Program-made: the position numbers and the translations under genes
Notes under the pieces: model-generated
What the model was told of the DNA's origin: nothing
What the model saw: only the letters and a program-made list of their open reading frames with translations
Database searches by the model: none
Assembly (NCBI GenBank): GCA_964030475.1
Contig: CAXIPT010000002.1
Span: 18,062,523 to 18,126,522 of the forward strand
DNA from: Tethya wilhelma
Taxonomy: Eukaryota; Porifera; Demospongiae; Tethyida; Tethyidae
Direction of reading: 5' to 3'
Length of the DNA stretch: 64,000 nucleotides
Shown here: positions 42,146-54,592 of the stretch, one piece after another
How positions within the stretch are numbered: position 1 is the first letter of the stretch
Layout: each line of letters starts with the position of its first letter

Positions 42146-43468
42146 ATGGCCAAGTTCAAGTTTAAAAAAATCTTCAAGAAAATTGGTCGGCTTGGTCGTT
42201 ACAAGAAAACATGTGGAAAGACACAGCACAGTGGCCCTACCAGCATGAATGAAAGCACTGAACTTGTTCCTGGTGGTTCCACAATGTTGGAGTCTTCATC
42301 AATGAATTCAAGTGAGGAGAATCCTATTCATCCTAATCTTGAAGATGTACCCCAATCACTCTCAACCAACGAACAAAGTGAATCTGATGGTGAACAACTC
42401 TGGCCCGTGCCAGATGAAACATGGGGTATTCTAGTTGACGATACACCATCAGAAGACTTTTGTGAAGAATTTTCCTCTTCATTTGATTTTGAGGAGGAAG
42501 AAACATGGAGCATTCCAATTGATAGTGCTGCATCAGTAACCATGGACAAACAAGCATGGATGATTTCTGATTCTGCACAGTCAATCTCAGAAGAGAGATT
42601 GACTGTTTCTGAACGAGTGATCAGTGAACAAGAGTGCTCTGAATCTGTTTTTTCAGAAACTGAAGGAGATAGTAGCATGCAACCTCCAGTTTTGCCAGAA
42701 TCACTTGAACAGCTACAAGCTACTCTTGAACTAAAGGAGTGTCTTCCAAACCTAGAAATGGAACAATTGTCTTTCTCCGAACTAGTGGACATAGGAGAAC
42801 AAGCATGGACTTTATTTAAGATGCTAACATTTGACACTAACAGAGAAACAGACACAGTGGACATTGCTGAAAATCTTGCTTCTGGTCCTGAAACATTGGA
42901 ACTAAATGACCAACACTGGGATTGGCCCAAGGATTGGCCTAAGGATTGGCCTCAAACGTTGAATCTGACCTCAAGCAATTGGCAACAAGCATGGACCACT
43001 CATGGCAGTAACAGTACTGAAGAAAAAATGTCATGTCTAAATGATTCTGGGAACAATGCTCATCTATGTAAAGCATATTCTGAAGAAGAATATCATCACA
43101 CCAGTGCTAGTTTGAAGCAGATAGAAATAAAAGTAGCTCCATGTGAGTGGAAAGAGAGTCAAAACGAAGGCCTCATCCAACTAACAAACTTGAGTTGGAC
43201 AAGAGGATTCATTTGTGGGAGAGTTCAAGTCTCTAACTTGAGCTATGACAAGTACGTTGCAGTGCGTCTAACTTCAGACAACTGGGCTACACACAAAGAC
43301 TACCCTGCTTCGTATGAAGCTTCTTCACCAGACAAGACAAGAGACTCATTTGTCTTTGAAATAAAGCTCACCACAGGGAGCAATGAGAGTGTAGAGTTCG
43401 CTCTGAGATACTGCTTCAATGGACAAGAAGCATGGGACAATAATAATGGCATGAATTACAAAAAGTGA
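42146..43468 (+). CDS. CBM21-domain protein, PP1 regulatory subunit 3-like
   Basis: An intronless ORF. From the ATG at 42146 it gives 440 residues, starting with a basic patch (MAKFKFKKIFKKIGRLGRYK). I prefer this start because the 88 upstream codons (from 41882) have noncoding composition and carry promoter motifs. A long acidic Ser/Glu-rich region follows with repeated Glu/Gln-Thr/Ala-Trp elements (DETWGILVDD, EETWSIPIDS, KQAWMISD, EQAWTLFK, QQAWTTHG) and a WPKDWPKDWP triplet. The C-terminal 110 residues are CBM21: NLSWTRGFICGRVQVSNLSY, VRLTSDNW, YPASYEA and FNGQEAWDNNNGMNY. Such domains target protein phosphatase 1 to glycogen. I see no classical RVxF PP1-docking motif, so PP1 binding is unproven. 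Confidence 0.78.
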   Translation: MAKFKFKKIFKKIGRLGRYKKTCGKTQHSGPTSMNESTELVPGGSTMLESSSMNSSEENPIHPNLEDVPQSLSTNEQSESDGEQLWPVPDETWGILVDDTPSEDFCEEFSSSFDFEEEETWSIPIDSAASVTMDKQAWMISDSAQSISEERLTVSERVISEQECSESVFSETEGDSSMQPPVLPESLEQLQATLELKECLPNLEMEQLSFSELVDIGEQAWTLFKMLTFDTNRETDTVDIAENLASGPETLELNDQHWDWPKDWPKDWPQTLNLTSSNWQQAWTTHGSNSTEEKMSCLNDSGNNAHLCKAYSEEEYHHTSASLKQIEIKVAPCEWKESQNEGLIQLTNLSWTRGFICGRVQVSNLSYDKYVAVRLTSDNWATHKDYPASYEASSPDKTRDSFVFEIKLTTGSNESVEFALRYCFNGQEAWDNNNGMNYKK

Positions 43469-43749
43469 AAAACTTTAATGACAAGATATTAGATGCACAA
43501 TGTATGCTATTATTCTGCAATAAAAAAATTAATTATACATTGCTGCATGCTGATAACTAAAATCAATGGCTGGATTATCTACACTTTGTTGGAGAATAGG
43601 ATTTATGGCCATAATCGTAACAACAGTATTTACTGGTTTGTGGGGAATCCAAATGTAACCGTAGTGTATTGCAAATCCTGTACAGTATATACAAACAATC
43701 ATGCAACTGATCACTATACCATTAATTGTACAAGACTGCATATGACATT
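43469..43749. other. Convergent intergenic gap, nothing identified
   Basis: 281 bp between the CBM21 stop and the DSL1 stop, AT-rich. It is presumably 3'-UTRs. An AATAAA-like signal (CAATAAAAAAAT) is at about 43518. Confidence 0.4.
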
Positions 43750-43986
43750 TCAGCTTACTCTCTTCTCTTCAAGCTGCCCCAGCTCCTCTTCAACATCATC
43801 GAGGTAATTCTCTGATTCAGTACAAGAGACAATCACATCAGAGTAGACTACAGTATCGTTCCTGTCTACTATTGCAGGAGTAAAGGAAACTTTAGTTGTT
43901 GAAGTGTCATCATCAGGACTGAGTATAGCTATTGGGAGCTCATCATCACTTGGCTCCTCAAACCATTGTTGAGGCCTGGAGAATTG

Positions 43987-44069
<83 letters not shown>

Positions 44070-44070
44070 N

Positions 44071-44108
<38 letters not shown>

Positions 44109-46250
44109 ATGTGTGCAGTATGACTGTGTGTGCACGTGTACAAGGGTGTGAGATGTATGACATTGTTTATGTGTGTATACCATTCGTTTTGATTCTGGTG
44201 TTGAGACTGCAGTCACATAGGCATTTGCTGGTACAGTTAACCTCTGTTGCTTATGAGGTACAACTAGATACTCTGGAGTGCGATGACTTCCAGCAGTCAA
44301 ACCTGCATGGAGCGATATGAGAAGGTAAAGAGGTTTAGTGTTAGCTCATAAACACTTCTAATAAACACACCATTTCCTTGAGGATTTTGTACATCAGTCA
44401 AAACAACATCGTCTCTGGTTTCAGGGTTTGTCCGAATGAACCACACATTCCCTACATGTATAGGATCAATGGGGAGTAAAAGTGAGGCATGAAAAACATC
44501 ATACAATAGCTGTAAGGTGATAATTGGATACGACCTGAACATTTTCCTATCATATTTCATTGTTGATATGACATGAAATGAAGAGTGCAACGCACATCCT
44601 TTGTTGCTCAACTGACTTTAATTCATAACCACAAGCATGCAGGCTCAGAAACTTCAACTAACACCAAAACCATGTACATATGCACTAATTAATTGCTCAC
44701 AATAATTCTAACCTAGCTAGCTCACACCAATGAATCAGACCTGATTTCTTGTATCTACGTTTCTTGACGGCAATCAGTACTCCAATGATCATGAGTGCAA
44801 TCACTATGAGCAATACAAGCACACCTACAGTGCCACCAACAATTGCATTTAGATTAACTTCTGGATCAGAATTCTCTAATCCTGGCATGGAAGGTGTGAT
44901 CGGCTTCATAGAAGCTGAATTGGTAGGAAACTGAGAAGAACTCATTGTCATAGATGTAGAAGAGCTCATTGTCATGGATGTAGAAGAGCTCATTGTCATG
45001 GATGTGGATGTGGATGTAGGAGCTACATGTATAAAGACAAGGATGTCAAGATAGTCTCACAACCCAAATAACTTTACCACAAAAGTTAATTAATAATACG
45101 GTATGCAAACTACCAAAAGCATATAAGCACAGTGTGCTTTCATGGGTGTATAATGAGACTGTATTGTGCTACAGCTAGTGACTACACACACCTATTTCAG
45201 AGTCACAGTTGTTTCCTGAGAAACCAGTACGACAGTTACACTCTCCTGGAAGTTCACAGAAACCACCAACAGCAGCTATAGTGTATATGAAATTTGAATA
45301 GAACATGACATTGTGCACATCAAGAGTGTGATGATTGAATGGTTGTGATGTGATACAGACACTAGACATAAATATTTTCTGGTGATTGCTTACAGCAGTT
45401 CACAGTCGGAATACACTCAGTGCAATTGATGCTTTCATTTTGATATCCTTCCAAGCAGACAATGGAGCCATCATTTTCATCACAAGTGAAGTGCCCAGAG
45501 CTATCATTTCTGGGTTCACAGAATGTGAAACAATCAGGTCCGTAGAAGTTCCGTGAACACACCACTCCAAAGTTCAAAGATACAGTAAAGATCATGTTTT
45601 CTCCCAAATAATCCCGTTGGAAGAGACTATCAGCTGTACGGTTCACAACTATACCACTGATAATGTCGATTGGTTGCTTCATTGAAATACTGACTTCATT
45701 TGAAACAATGATGTAGATTTCTATTCCTGTACTGACCTATAAATGAGTGGTGCAATAAATTAATATATAAATCATAATAATTATTCAATTATGACTGTAC
45801 AAGTGAACTTCGAAGTGTATGCTTACAGGCCAAGGTTGAGTAAATAAAGAGGAAGAGAATCCTCGCGGTGAATTGGGATTACGAATGATTGTAGACCACA
45901 GTGGTGATGAACAGTTACTGGCGCCAGCTGCAATTAAGCAAAACTGCATCACTATCCTATCACATGCAGTGGTACAATTTCCACTCTCTTCTCCGCTGTT
46001 ACAGCAGCTTCCATCTGTTAAGTTGTTTCCAGGATGTGATATGCCAAACAAGCCCAGTGATACTGCATAATTGGCTTCAACTTCAACCTAATGATTATAT
46101 AATATTATATTATTGGAGTAAGATTTCTTGTCCAACAGTAATCAATTCAATAAACTTTAATGTTGAACTTACAATTTTAGCTGCACCTTGAATCATTAAA
46201 ATCAGAGCAACTGAAGCCCAAAATGGCTGCCTAGAATTCCTCCTGCACAT
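43750..46250 (-). CDS. Delta-like Notch ligand 1 of a tandem pair (MNNL-DSL-EGF-TM)
   Basis: About nine exons. The ATG at 46248-46250 gives MCRRNSRQPFWASVALILMI (signal). An MNNL-like module follows: VEVEANYAVSLGLFGISHP, CCNSGEESGNC and FTQPWPVS. The DSL domain has all six cysteines: VVCSRNFYGPDCFTFCEPR, SSGHFTCD, IVCLEGYQ. One EGF-like unit (GGFCELPGECNCRTGFSGNN) comes next, then a stalk with SMTMSSST repeats and a membrane helix (GGTVGVLVLLIVIALMIIGV). The cytoplasmic tail runs KKRRYKKSGNVWFIRTNPE, GLTAGSHRTPEYLVV and PQQWFEEPSDDELPIAIL, ending at 43750. Phases at the tail joins fit. A GT/CA microsatellite with an N lies in the last intron. DSL proteins activate Notch on neighbouring cells. 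A single EGF repeat is minimal. Confidence 0.85.
43988..44107. repeat. (GT)n microsatellite in the last DSL1 intron, with one N
   Basis: About 120 bp of GT on the plus strand (CA on the gene strand) lead into the gene's 3' splice site (GCAATTCTCCAG). N at 44069. Confidence 0.9.
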
Positions 46251-47064
46251 GTTTGTTTTTGTCAATACCTACAGGACAATATATCAATGTGTACACTGTA
46301 CAGCAGCATTACATTCCTCAACAATTATGCATTAGGCTATGAGGCCAATAATGGTCCTTAAAAGTGATATATGATGCCATAATAATTATATGCTATCAGT
46401 TACAGTATCAAGTTCAGTAAGACATTAATTAAACAACCACCATAGCCGTGCAGTCATAATTCTCATATGTTGGGCCCACACACAGAGAGTGTGTACATTA
46501 CACTACAGTTAGAGTCCAGAGGAGAGTCTTTCTAATTCATTTATAGAGGGAAAAATAAATGGTGTTTATTTCCTACATATGCTGATTTATGTACGACAGT
46601 CACATTGCATGTATGTACACAATGTCATGCTGGGACAACTATGTATGATATATTAGAGTTGTGATTTTGAGAACAACACCAGACCTATATTTCTTCTCAT
46701 AATACTGACATTGTGAAGTTTCAACTTTGGTTGATTCATGTATCACTATCCAATATCCTAAAATTTACTATCAGCTAGTCCAGGTAAGTGGATCTAGCTG
46801 TTAACATTAGTAACTCATCTATGATTGATTTAAATAATACTTACTGTTTGATTTGACTTTCTCTGTTCTGTGTGTCTTGCTGAGGTGACACTGATTGTGC
46901 TTCTGGTTGACCGGTTTACACCATTTATAGTGACGCAGTACAGTGTGCATTGTACGCATGCGCAAATCACGTACTATCGATCACTAGCACTCGAGACGTA
47001 TATACGTGGACGTACAATTATAACGATACATACCAAATTTTACAATATATAGCTGCATGCATGA
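46251..47064. other. DSL1 promoter / DSL2 3' intergenic region
   Basis: 814 bp without a supported coding exon. An NRF-1-like TACGCATGCGCA is at 46953-46964, more than 700 bp from the DSL1 ATG, so a noncoding first exon of DSL1 near 46840-46930 is possible. No other feature is seen. Confidence 0.4.
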
Positions 47065-50000
47065 TCAATATGAATCCTCTTCCAAGTGCATTGAGTCAGG
47101 AGAGAGTGAAGGAGTATGTAATGTGTCTTTGTGTTTCTCTTCAACCATGTCAGAATAAATGAATGATGAGAACTCTTGAATCTAAAATGAGCATAGCACC
47201 ATTCCACTAGCTATAATTATGTACATTAATTTATAATGCTGGCATGCAGTACAATAATTCAAACTCACTCTTACCACTGTGCGATCAGACTTCTGTGAGT
47301 TTGTCAACAGAGCAGATGGAAAGACATTGTTTCCATTATGACTAGAGTAAGAGAGAGTGTGTTCAATAGAGCTGAGCAAGTCTTCTCCTAAATCAGGTGG
47401 CAGCTCTTCTTCAGGATTAGGAAACCCAAATGTTGACACACCAGTCTCATCTATACTGTGAAAGCTTAATTTATCTACATCCATCTCCTACAGCAGGAAA
47501 AAAATGAAAGTGAAGCTGTAGGGTGTAGCCAATGTATTATATTGCATACCATCATCCTCTCCTTCTCCATTACGGGTGTTTCACAGTCCTCTTCTACACT
47601 ATGGTCTTCAATGGCAACCACAGAAGCTACTTGTTTTTCTTCAATCATCATAGCCTATAAATAGTTACAGTAAGAAGAGCTGGAAAAGTCTACTCATTGC
47701 TTTCTGGCAAGTGGCATAAAGTAAGTTCTCACTTACTTCACTGCTACTGTCTAGAAATGTGCTAACTGTTGGATCAGGCGAGTTCCAACGTACATATGTT
47801 GAATTAGCCAGGCTTCCTTGAGTAGCAATAGAAGCAGTATCTGTGGCTAGAAAAGAAAAGCAGAGCAGAACTGTGAGTGAAATCAAAACTTCAACATCCA
47901 CTCATAGTGAATGCCACACTGAGTCATAATAGTTGAAGAGATGGTATGAAATATGAAATCCTACCATTGTGGTTATTAAGCACGACACTCTCACTACTCA
48001 TCTCATTATTGATGATTCCAAAATCAATGAAACGATTTCCTGCAAGTGTCAACACACACACAACCAAATACGACGTCAACCATTGTAAACAGATTATCAT
48101 TCCAGACCCAACCACACCTGTTGTGCCTAGTGAGCAGCATGTGGTAATTTGATTACACAGAACACTTGTAAATTGCAAAAAAGGTTTATACTAAAGCTTT
48201 TGACACAGAAGCTCACAGAGTGATTTAGCACTTACTTCTTCTCTTGTGTTTAACATTCTGTCTCTTTTGTTGCCCATGGAGAGATGTTTTTGATAAGGCA
48301 ATGAAGATAACAGCGATGACGATGATGATGACTAAAGCCAGACCTCCTACCACTCCTGCCAAAATGTAAGCAATAGTTCGATCATTGGATGGAGTAGTGG
48401 GTTGAACAAATGCAACATTAGGGGTTATCATTGGGGTTACAATGATCTGTAGATGGGACAAAAAAAAAATAATTACAAGCAAAATAGAGCAAAAAATAAG
48501 TAAGAGCAAAAATACCTTTGGCTGAGTTGAGGAAGCCATGCTATTCAACACATTACTAGTCCTGGGCCTGACAGTAGGCAACATATTGATATCTTCAACC
48601 ACTGTTCCACTAGAAGCCACTGCTGCAGCTGTAGTTGAAGCAACCGGTGCTGTTGAGAGTGGTGATGTTGATGAAGAGAAGGTGCCAGAAGAGATTGTAG
48701 AAGAGCCTGAGTGATGAGCAAACACAAGCCATATGCTAACGGGTGTGTGTCCTGACAGCAAGGCATCAGTGTGTGCATAGCAGTCTTCACTGACCGCCAA
48801 CAAACAACTACTAAATTGGCCCATTAGAGACATTAAGGTCTACTACACAGGCACAAAAAATGCAGCTGCAAATATAACAAAACTAACCAAACATTGTACA
48901 CAGATGTCCAGAATATCCTTCCCTACAGTTGCACTCTCCAGGAAGATGACAAAATCCACCTTCAAGAGCTAGATAAAAAATTTCACAACTCATCACGGAT
49001 GCAAGACAATAGGAATCATGCAACTTACAGCAGCCATCAAGGGGGACACATTCAGTGCAATTTGAGGTAATATTTTGATATCCCTCCAAGCAAATAATGG
49101 ACCCATCGAAAGGATCACACGTGAAATGCCCAGACGAATCGTTTCTGCCTCCTTCACAAAAAGTATTGCAATCTGGTCCATAGTAGTCAAAGGTGCATGT
49201 AACATCAAAAGAGATCTGGAAGGTGGTTCTATTGAATGTGCCATTGAGCTCCATTTCTAATGGAGGCTCTAAAATTGGCGATGCAGAGACATCAAGGAGA
49301 ATATCATCGATCAGGTCTCCAATGACTGGTATGTTTGGAGACTGGGGTCCCAATATTCCAGTCATATCATGAATGGCTGAGATATACAGTTGGATAGAAC
49401 CCTATATACATTGCAATATGCATGCATCACAATTAACTTTATAACAACAGTGGTGATTAACTCATCATCTATACTATATCAGTCAATACCCATTAATAAG
49501 TTTGCATGTTTTTCACCAGCAAAAATAAATGCAAGTTTAGATCATTCCACTAGATCAATCAAATTACAAAATAATGCAAGCTTTCTTGAATCAAGACTCA
49601 CAATCTTGATCTACTGAATAGTTTCAGGCATTACAGTCAAGACATGCCTGCTATGCATTAGCTGCTGTACTTACTGGCCATGGTCCAACAGTCACACGAC
49701 TCAGCACCACAGGTAGCTGTCCTGCTGCAGCGATCAGTCTCTCAGCACTTGAGCAAGTAAAGTCAGCCAATGAACGGTCTCCATCCCACATGCAGATTTG
49801 TATGGTGGTGTTGCATGGTTTAGGACAGGCACTAGTTTCATTGAATGGGATTGGATCCACATCACAGCACAATCTGCCGGCAGCAAGTTGCTCAGTGGGG
49901 TTAGAGAACGAGAGAAGTTCAATAGAGAATATGTAGTCACCTTTTACTAATACCTGCATTGGGGAGCAAGAAACAAATCTGTGAAGTAATTGATGTCTGT

Positions 50001-50137
50001 CTCTATTAAAAACATCTGAGTCATAAATATTATCAGCTTGAGCTAAAAGCAACATAATTTACAACTGACATACAACTTACTGCTGCTAATAGTAGAATCA
50101 ATGCAGAGAAAAATTGAGCAATTTTTAACAGTGCCAT
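47065..50137 (-). CDS. Delta-like Notch ligand 2 of a tandem pair (MNNL-DSL-EGF-TM)
   Basis: About ten exons. The ATG at 50135-50137 gives MALLKIAQFFSALILLLAA (signal). The MNNL-like part is VLVKGDYIFSIELLSFSNP, LCCDVDPIPF and TVGPWPVS. The DSL domain has VTCTFDYYGPDCNTFCEGG, SSGHFTCD and IICLEGYQ. One EGF-like unit (GGFCHLPGECNCREGYSGH) is followed by a Ser/Thr/Ala-rich stalk and a membrane helix (IAYILAGVVGGLALVIIIVI) with a basic stop-transfer segment. The long acidic tail runs through FGIINNEMSSESVVLNNHNG, DVDKLSFHSIDETGVSTFGF and a last exon that ends HLEEDSY with stop at 47065-47067. The ectodomain clearly matches DSL1, but the tails share little. It is divergent from NOC3L. Confidence 0.85.
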
Positions 50138-50382
50138 TATTTAGAACTTTTGAAACAGCAACAAAACTCTAAATAAAATCTATTTATAAATTTCGGTGCA
50201 TGCTCAAAGCCACAGGATGACTGCCTGTATAAGGTATCTATTTTCAAATCTGATGTGCAAGGATACAGCAAAGATTAATACACACCAGTTAACTCACCCT
50301 AACCTTCTGCAGCCATATAAAATATGGTAATGGTCGACTTGTCTAGTTGATTGAACACGTGGTGTGGTACAAGGTGCAAAGA
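50138..50382. promoter_or_regulatory. Divergent promoter, DSL2 / NOC3L
   Basis: 245 bp between starts, with an ACACGTGG E-box at 50355-50362 and no clear TATA. Confidence 0.4.
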
Positions 50383-53300
50383 ATGCCGAAGAGAAAGCAT
50401 ACTGCCAAGAAAAAGAAACGCCCTGCTGTCCCTATGCGTGCTGTATCGGAGGAGGATAGCGATGACAGTGATATGGGAATGGAAGATGACTCAGGATCTC
50501 TCTTGGAGGAAGGCAGGGCTAATTTCCTCAGGCAACTGCCATTGTATGTTCTATCCTGTGTGATAGATAGTCCAGTAATTTATCCGACCACAGATCAGAT
50601 AGTACATGATTTGTGTAGGCCTTACTATTTCGAATACAAGTACTAACTATCATGCGAATATGTTTCTTGCTGCAGTGATGACTTGAAACCAGAACGAAAG
50701 ACTCCAAAAAGTAGAAGTGTTCGAGAATCAAGCTTGGATGAGTCAATAAGGTTGCAACTCAAACGCAAGAGGGAACAGAGTGATACAGAAGAGGATAGTG
50801 AAGCTGAGTTTGAGTCTCATCCTCGTATCAGCAGGTGGGGAAAGAAAGAGGAGGACAAGTTACACTACCTTTTGCCGTTGAAGGCTGAACGGGGACAACT
50901 GATCCTTCAACAGCCCACCCTGCTAGAGTCAGCGGGTTCAGGTAAGATATATATTGATTTACTTGGTACTGTATGTAGCAATAATTTTAAGTGATGAACT
51001 ATTTTCAGATGCCGAGAGTGAAGATGACTTGAATGATGAAGAAATGGGAGGTCAAAGTTCAGATGAAAGGGAAGATTCTAACGAACGTAAGTATGATTAG
51101 ATGATGGTTTAGTTGTATATTGAGTGAGCTTTTCGTGTGATCAGATACTCAACCTACTGTGTTGACTACTGCTGCTTTGTTTGCTAAGAGACAAGAAAAG
51201 CTCTCTGAAAAGAAAGAGAGAATGGCTGAACTAGCTTCATTGCTGATAGAAAACCCAGAGGAGAATGTAAGTACCTTTAGTGGTCACAATAATGAGCATA
51301 CTCCTGTGCCTACATATGTATGTTGTTGAGCAGTGATGTAGTTACGTGCCCATGTCCCCTATTAGATTGCCCACTTGAAACAGCTGCGCTCCTTGTGCAG
51401 TGAATGTGATCCTGATGTGGCTATCTCTGTTAGGAAGCTGGCCATGGTGTCTCTCGTGACAGTTGTCAAGGACATTGCTCCAAGGTTAGATGAACTCATT
51501 TGTGACAGTGTGTCATGTCTTTTGACTTTGGTCATGAAACTGTAGCTATCACATTCGTGAGTTATCAGAGAGTGAGAAATCAGTAAAGGTATGTAATGTA
51601 CACAATATCAGTGTTGTTGTCTGAATGTCAATCAATGTTAAACTTTTCTTTATGGCTGAAGGTTAAGAAGGATATCCGTAGACTACGTAACTTTGAACAG
51701 ACTCTTCTGGAAAACTATCGGCTCTTTCTTGCACTACTGGATGAAGCTGTTAAGAGTAAGGCTTTAGGAGAGCTTGCCTTCAGTCTGCTTATTCACTGAT
51801 CTCTCTCTCTGTCTCAGGTGGTCTTGGTGATGAGGGAGAGAGTGGCTCCAGTGAAGGAAAGAGAAAGAGAAGGAAAGAACGAAAGAGACCTCTGGATGTG
51901 TTAGATGACGATCAATTACTCTCCAAAGAGAGCATGAAAGTGAGGATTTTATTGATACTTTCTACATATTTTTTTGGGGTTATTTCATTGCTGTTACTAT
52001 AATAACTTATTGTTGTCTCAAGAGTATTGGTGAAGTGGCTCTACAGTGTTTGTGCGACCTGATAGTTTCACTGCCCCACTTCAACTATCGCAATAACATA
52101 CTGGCTGTGCTGGTGCCAAGAATGAGCTCCAAGGCACTGGATGGGAAGGCAAGCTGATTGACCACTATTATTGTAGATGTTCACAAGATTGTACACCACC
52201 TGTTCAGGTATCCCAAATGTGTTGTGTTACGATTGAGAAACTATTTCAGAATGATGTTGTGGGCGAGGTGTCTCTTGAGGTATGAGTGGAGCCTATAATA
52301 TGGGATATTCTTGAAGAAGTAACTTGTGCTGTTTGTTTTGTTTTATAGGCAGTGCAGCTCATTTCTAAAATGGTGAAAGCCAAAAGCTACAAGACGAAAC
52401 CTATAGTAAGTTTGTGTGTGTTTTTTTTGCCTACCTTATTTACTTACCAAAGGGTGATTTCTACCATCAAAAGTGAAGCACATTCATATTCTGATAGATG
52501 CATGATTGTGTGCTGTGATTTCACAGGTCCTGAGAACATTCCTTCAGCTCCAGCTGCACAGTGTTGATGAGCCAGTGAGTGTGGGTGGGCAGCTGCCGAC
52601 TGGAGCCAAGGGGAAGAGCAAAGAGGAGAGGAAGAAGGAGACGAGACAACGCTTGGCCAAGATGAGCAAGAAACAGAAGAGGGTGAGTGTAAGGCTTGAT
52701 GTCTTGATGAGTTGGTCTAAAATACATCAAATTTTGTGTGTGTATACATGAAACAAAGTGTTTGTGTTTGTATCCTATAGCGCATGAAGGCTGAAGCTAA
52801 ATTAGATCGAGATATGCAAGAGACTGAAGCAGTTGAAAGTAGCGAAAGAAAGAGCCAGCTTGTAAGTCACATCCCTTTAGAGCTTGCAATGTTAACACCA
52901 TCCAGTAATACCGTGAACTTGTGTGCTTGTCTGTTTAGCAAACAGAGATAGTGAAGTTGGTGTTTTTGACATACTTTCGAATTTTGAAACATTCTCGACA
53001 CTCCCCACTCCTGCAGCCTGTTCTCCAAGGACTAGCAAAGTAAGCAAGGCTGCTACATCATGTATTCAACTCCCAACTGTATAATAGAACCATAGAACAC
53101 TGCTACCCTCAACATTATCTCACCCCACATTCAGTTGTAAACCAACATTCACTAATAGTATAATAATAATTATAATAATAACAAGTGTATGTATAAACAT
53201 TGATAAGGTAGTCATTGTCGTATGACTATGAGAGTAAGGTTGCCAAATTTACTACACCTACCCTTTGTAATGGGATTGCTGATTGGAATCTGTAAGTAAT

Positions 53301-54548
53301 GGTTGATAAGATTGCAGGGGAGTTATGGGTGTTACCACTCTGCTATTACAGAAATTCACTCTGTCATAAGTGCACAATAATTAACCTCTACCACATACAT
53401 ATATACATACGTACGTACATACACGTGTGTCTACACATAATTTTAGGTTTGCTCATCTCATCAATGTTGATTTCTTCTCGGATCTGATGAGTATCCTGCA
53501 CTCTTTGGCAGAGACCGGGGTCAGTAGTCTAAGACTAGTTCTCACACTATGTTGGTTGGGTACTGTATTCATTCACAATATGTATATTGTTTCATTTTAA
53601 ATTTTTTTTACAGGGATTGTCAAATAGGGAGTGTATGCAGTGTGTTTTAACTGCATTTGAAATTTTATCTGGACAAGGTACACGTGCACTCAGTAGTCAC
53701 AAGTGTATGGAATGTGCGTAGAATGAAAAGTCACCCTTAAAAATGTTTTAGCGTGAAACCATTGAGAGTGCTCTTTTGTTTGTTTGCCAACTTTTGTACT
53801 CCTAAGTCGTGTTAATTGAGTCCCTATTAGTGAAGATATCTTGGCAATGTACAGAGGGTTGATGATATTATATGATTCACATCGTTTGGAACATCATTTG
53901 CATATTACAGTTATTTGTTTGTTTGTTTTCAAGGTGAAGTGCTAAACATTGACCCCAGGCAATTCTATACACAGCTGTATGGAGCCATCCTTGAGTTAAA
54001 TGCTTGTAAGTAATAGAAATGAGGCTATGCTTGCTAGCTAGCTAAAGGAAGAACTGTTTTTGTGTACAACAGCCCATCTTAATAAAGAAGTACATTCTTT
54101 AATGTGAACACTAGGTACTTCCAGCCAAGATGTCTTACTGGCTGTCAACTGCTTGGACAAGATGATGAGAAAAAGAAGACAGGTGTCTCTGCAGAGAGTG
54201 CTGGGATTTGTGAAGCGCCTTGCCACCATTAGTCTCCAGCTGCTTCCAGGAGCTTGCTTGGCCATCATGGCCACTATAAAGAAATGCATCCAGGTTAGAA
54301 ATGTGTCCATGAAACTAAACTTTATTCTAATAATACACACACACATGCATATGCACACACAAGTCATACAGCCAGTGTGAACAGCTTCTTGATGCTGAGT
54401 CAGCAGGTGGAGCAGGTGTGTTCAGACCTGATGTACCCGACCCTGAAATGTGCCATGCTTCTTCCACATCACTGTGGGAGTTAACGCTATTCAAGGTATA
54501 GTCATAACTCACTCACAGCACGACAATTATGGTTACATACAGCATGAC

Positions 54549-54592
<44 letters not shown>

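Noticed and set aside
43929..44320. ORFs rich in Thr-His or Cys-Val across microsatellites (also at 3827, 21950 and 59000)
   Set aside because: They are translations of GT/CA repeats inside introns or intergenic DNA.
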